The position numbers and the translations under genes are program-made. The notes under the pieces were generated by a model. That model had not been told where the DNA came from and did no database searches. It saw nothing but the letters and a program-made list of their open reading frames with translations. DNA of 7,222 nt from Akkermansiaceae bacterium (GTDB lineage: Bacteria; Verrucomicrobiota; Verrucomicrobiia; Verrucomicrobiales; Akkermansiaceae): positions 1 through 7,222 of the forward strand of contig JABHEX010000272.1 of assembly GCA_018676385.1 (NCBI GenBank), written 5' to 3'. Below, piece after piece: positions 6,567 to 7,222 of the stretch. Numbering within the stretch: the stretch's first letter is position 1; each line of letters opens with the position of its first letter.

Positions 6567-6938
6567 TTACGTTTGTATGTTTGATTGGCCCCAAAAAGCA
6601 CGCATCGAGTCAACTTTTCCTTCACCATCAAAGCGGAATATATCTATAATTTGAATCTTTATTGAGCCTGACCCCAAATCTGCAGTGATCTCAAATGGAA
6701 AAGCTACTTCATCCCCTGAAACTCTAATATCACCCGTTAGTTTAGCCTCAGTAACCGCTGTTACCGCATGCTCATAGAATGCTCTAATCGCATCATTACC
6801 ACGCAAGATATCGCTACCTACTGGATCCTCGACGGTGGCATCACTTGAGTATAGTGACACAATCATCTGGTAGTCAGAGCTAACCAGGCAGGAAAGGTAT
6901 GTATTGACTGCTTTTAGAGCCTTTTGGTGTTCAATCAT
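6567..6938 (-). CDS. ksi: Steroid delta5-isomerase (ketosteroid isomerase, KSI)
   Basis: A 123-aa SnoaL/NTF2-fold enzyme that moves the double bond of 3-oxo-5-ene steroids to C4, giving 4-ene-3-ketosteroids. Counting from the ATG at 6938, Tyr14 (NTYLS), the base Asp38 in YSSDATVEDP and Asp99 in IIDIFRFD fall exactly on the C. testosteroni KSI catalytic numbers Tyr14, Asp38 and Asp99. The end, MRAFWGQSNI, also follows the P. putida enzyme (MQAYWSEVNL). The length matches the C. testosteroni enzyme (125 aa). The ATG at 6938 is favoured by GAGG 5 nt upstream; an in-frame TTG at 6953 would add five residues and has no ribosome binding site. The close match around all three catalytic residues makes a generic SnoaL-like role unlikely. 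It is transcribed towards the 5-alpha-reductase gene, from a promoter near 7007-7012. Confidence 0.93.
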   Translation of the reverse strand: MIEHQKALKAVNTYLSCLVSSDYQMIVSLYSSDATVEDPVGSDILRGNDAIRAFYEHAVTAVTEAKLTGDIRVSGDEVAFPFEITADLGSGSIKIQIIDIFRFDGEGKVDSMRAFWGQSNIQT

Positions 6939-6943
6939 CTCTG

Positions 6944-6947
6944 CCTC
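6944..6947 (-). promoter_or_regulatory. Ribosome binding site that decides the KSI start
   Basis: Minus-strand GAGG sits 5 nt before the ATG at 6938. With this start the catalytic residues take the same numbers as in the C. testosteroni enzyme, which supports it over the TTG at 6953. Confidence 0.55.
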
Positions 6948-7006
6948 GCTCAAGGTATTTGAATAGTCACTGTTTTAGATTTACTTGTCGGAAGAAAACA
7001 CCCAAC

Positions 7007-7012
7007 ATTATA
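7007..7012 (-). promoter_or_regulatory. -10 box (TATAAT) of the KSI promoter
   Basis: Minus-strand TATAAT is a perfect -10 hexamer, about 70 nt before the KSI ATG, so the transcript would start near 7000. The -35 position (16-18 nt further upstream, around 7029-7036) has no good TTGACA match. A strong -10 with a poor -35 is typical of promoters that need an activator, possibly the LuxR-type regulator encoded at 4404-5549. Confidence 0.45.
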
Positions 7013-7092
7013 AGGTTAGTTTATTGATGTAGAATCACTTAATCATCATTCAACAAGACTATAAATAGAGTGCCATGATGCTTTCGTGATGC

Positions 7093-7120
7093 AAAAAAAG
7101 GAGGCTTGTGAAAGCCTCCT
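7093..7120 (-). terminator. Intrinsic terminator for a minus-strand gene lying right of the window
   Basis: A 9-bp perfect stem, AGGAGGCTT (7099-7107) with AAGCCTCCT (7112-7120), closes a 4-nt loop. On the minus strand it is followed by seven T residues (7093-7099 read in reverse, the first shared with the stem). There is no T-run on the plus strand. It therefore ends a minus-strand transcript coming from beyond 7222 and insulates the KSI promoter about 80 nt downstream from read-through. Confidence 0.85.
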
Positions 7121-7222
7121 AAAGTTTAGGGTCAGATGTAGCTCATATGAGACACACCATTCCGGAACGATGTGATTATTGGTCAAATGAGCATCAGTAC
7201 CAATAGTAAAGAAAGCCATTAC
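7121..7222. other. Right-edge stretch without a supported gene; contains palindromes
   Basis: The 102 nt between the terminator stem and the window edge hold a 10-bp palindrome CTCATATGAG (7142-7151), an 8-bp palindrome TTCCGGAA (7160-7167) and an interrupted dyad TATTGGT-N15-ACCAATA (7177-7205). The gene served by the terminator may end in here: one minus-strand frame reads NGFLYYWY and stops at 7194-7196. Eight residues are too few to support a gene call. Confidence 0.35.

Noticed and set aside
6939..6953. TTG start for KSI at 6953
   Set aside because: It has no ribosome binding site; the ATG at 6938 has GAGG and gives catalytic residue numbers identical to the C. testosteroni enzyme.
7046..7222. 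Minus-strand open frame of 58 codons reaching the right edge
   Set aside because: It runs straight through the intrinsic terminator and into the KSI promoter region, and its product resembles nothing I know.
1..7222. CRISPR arrays, tRNA or rRNA genes, insertion sequences, phage genes
   Set aside because: No regularly spaced repeats, cloverleaf sequences, transposase or phage-like proteins are visible; the window is ordinary metabolic gene content apart from the KSI/5-alpha-reductase unit.

Overview
The window looks like part of a chromosomal steroid-degradation locus from a proteobacterium, most likely a gammaproteobacterium of an aquatic type. That placement rests on the moderate GC content (mid-40s per cent by eye), compact operons, AGGA-type ribosome binding sites and the gene content; no rRNA or other taxonomic marker is present.

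Left part (1-4227, + strand): five closely spaced genes carry out the late steps of steroid A/B-ring breakdown. They are the C-terminal part of the flavin-dependent 3-HSA 4-hydroxylase oxygenase (HsaA/TesA2 type, cut by the window edge), the meta-cleavage product hydrolase (HsaD/TesD), the 2-hydroxydienoate hydratase (HsaE/TesE), the acylating aldehyde dehydrogenase (HsaG/TesF) and the 4-hydroxy-2-oxoacid aldolase (HsaF/TesG). The order hydrolase-hydratase-dehydrogenase-aldolase is that of tesDEFG in Comamonas testosteroni. Catalytic residues are intact in the four complete enzymes. Expected flow: 3-HSA is hydroxylated, the ring is opened by an extradiol dioxygenase that must lie outside the window, HsaD releases a C6 dienoate, HsaE hydrates it, and HsaF/HsaG turn it into pyruvate and propionyl-CoA.

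Middle (4228-5549, + strand): a 176-nt intergenic region holds a good sigma70-like promoter and three inverted repeats. It is followed by a 381-aa regulator with a C-terminal LuxR-type HTH and a PAS-like middle region, similar in size and layout to TeiR/TesR, the steroid-responsive activator of C. testosteroni. It is the obvious candidate regulator of the locus.

Right part (5610-6938, - strand, convergent with the regulator): a ketosteroid isomerase (KSI) gene is followed by a membrane steroid 5-alpha-reductase of the SRD5A/DET2 family. KSI makes 4-ene-3-ketosteroids, the substrate class of 5-alpha-reductases, so the two form a plausible two-step module. It is unusual because 5-alpha reduction leads away from the ring-degradation route encoded on the left. 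A strong intrinsic terminator on the - strand (7093-7120) and a perfect TATAAT box (7007-7012) separate this unit from an unseen - strand gene further right. The last ~100 nt contain only palindromes and no gene that I can support.
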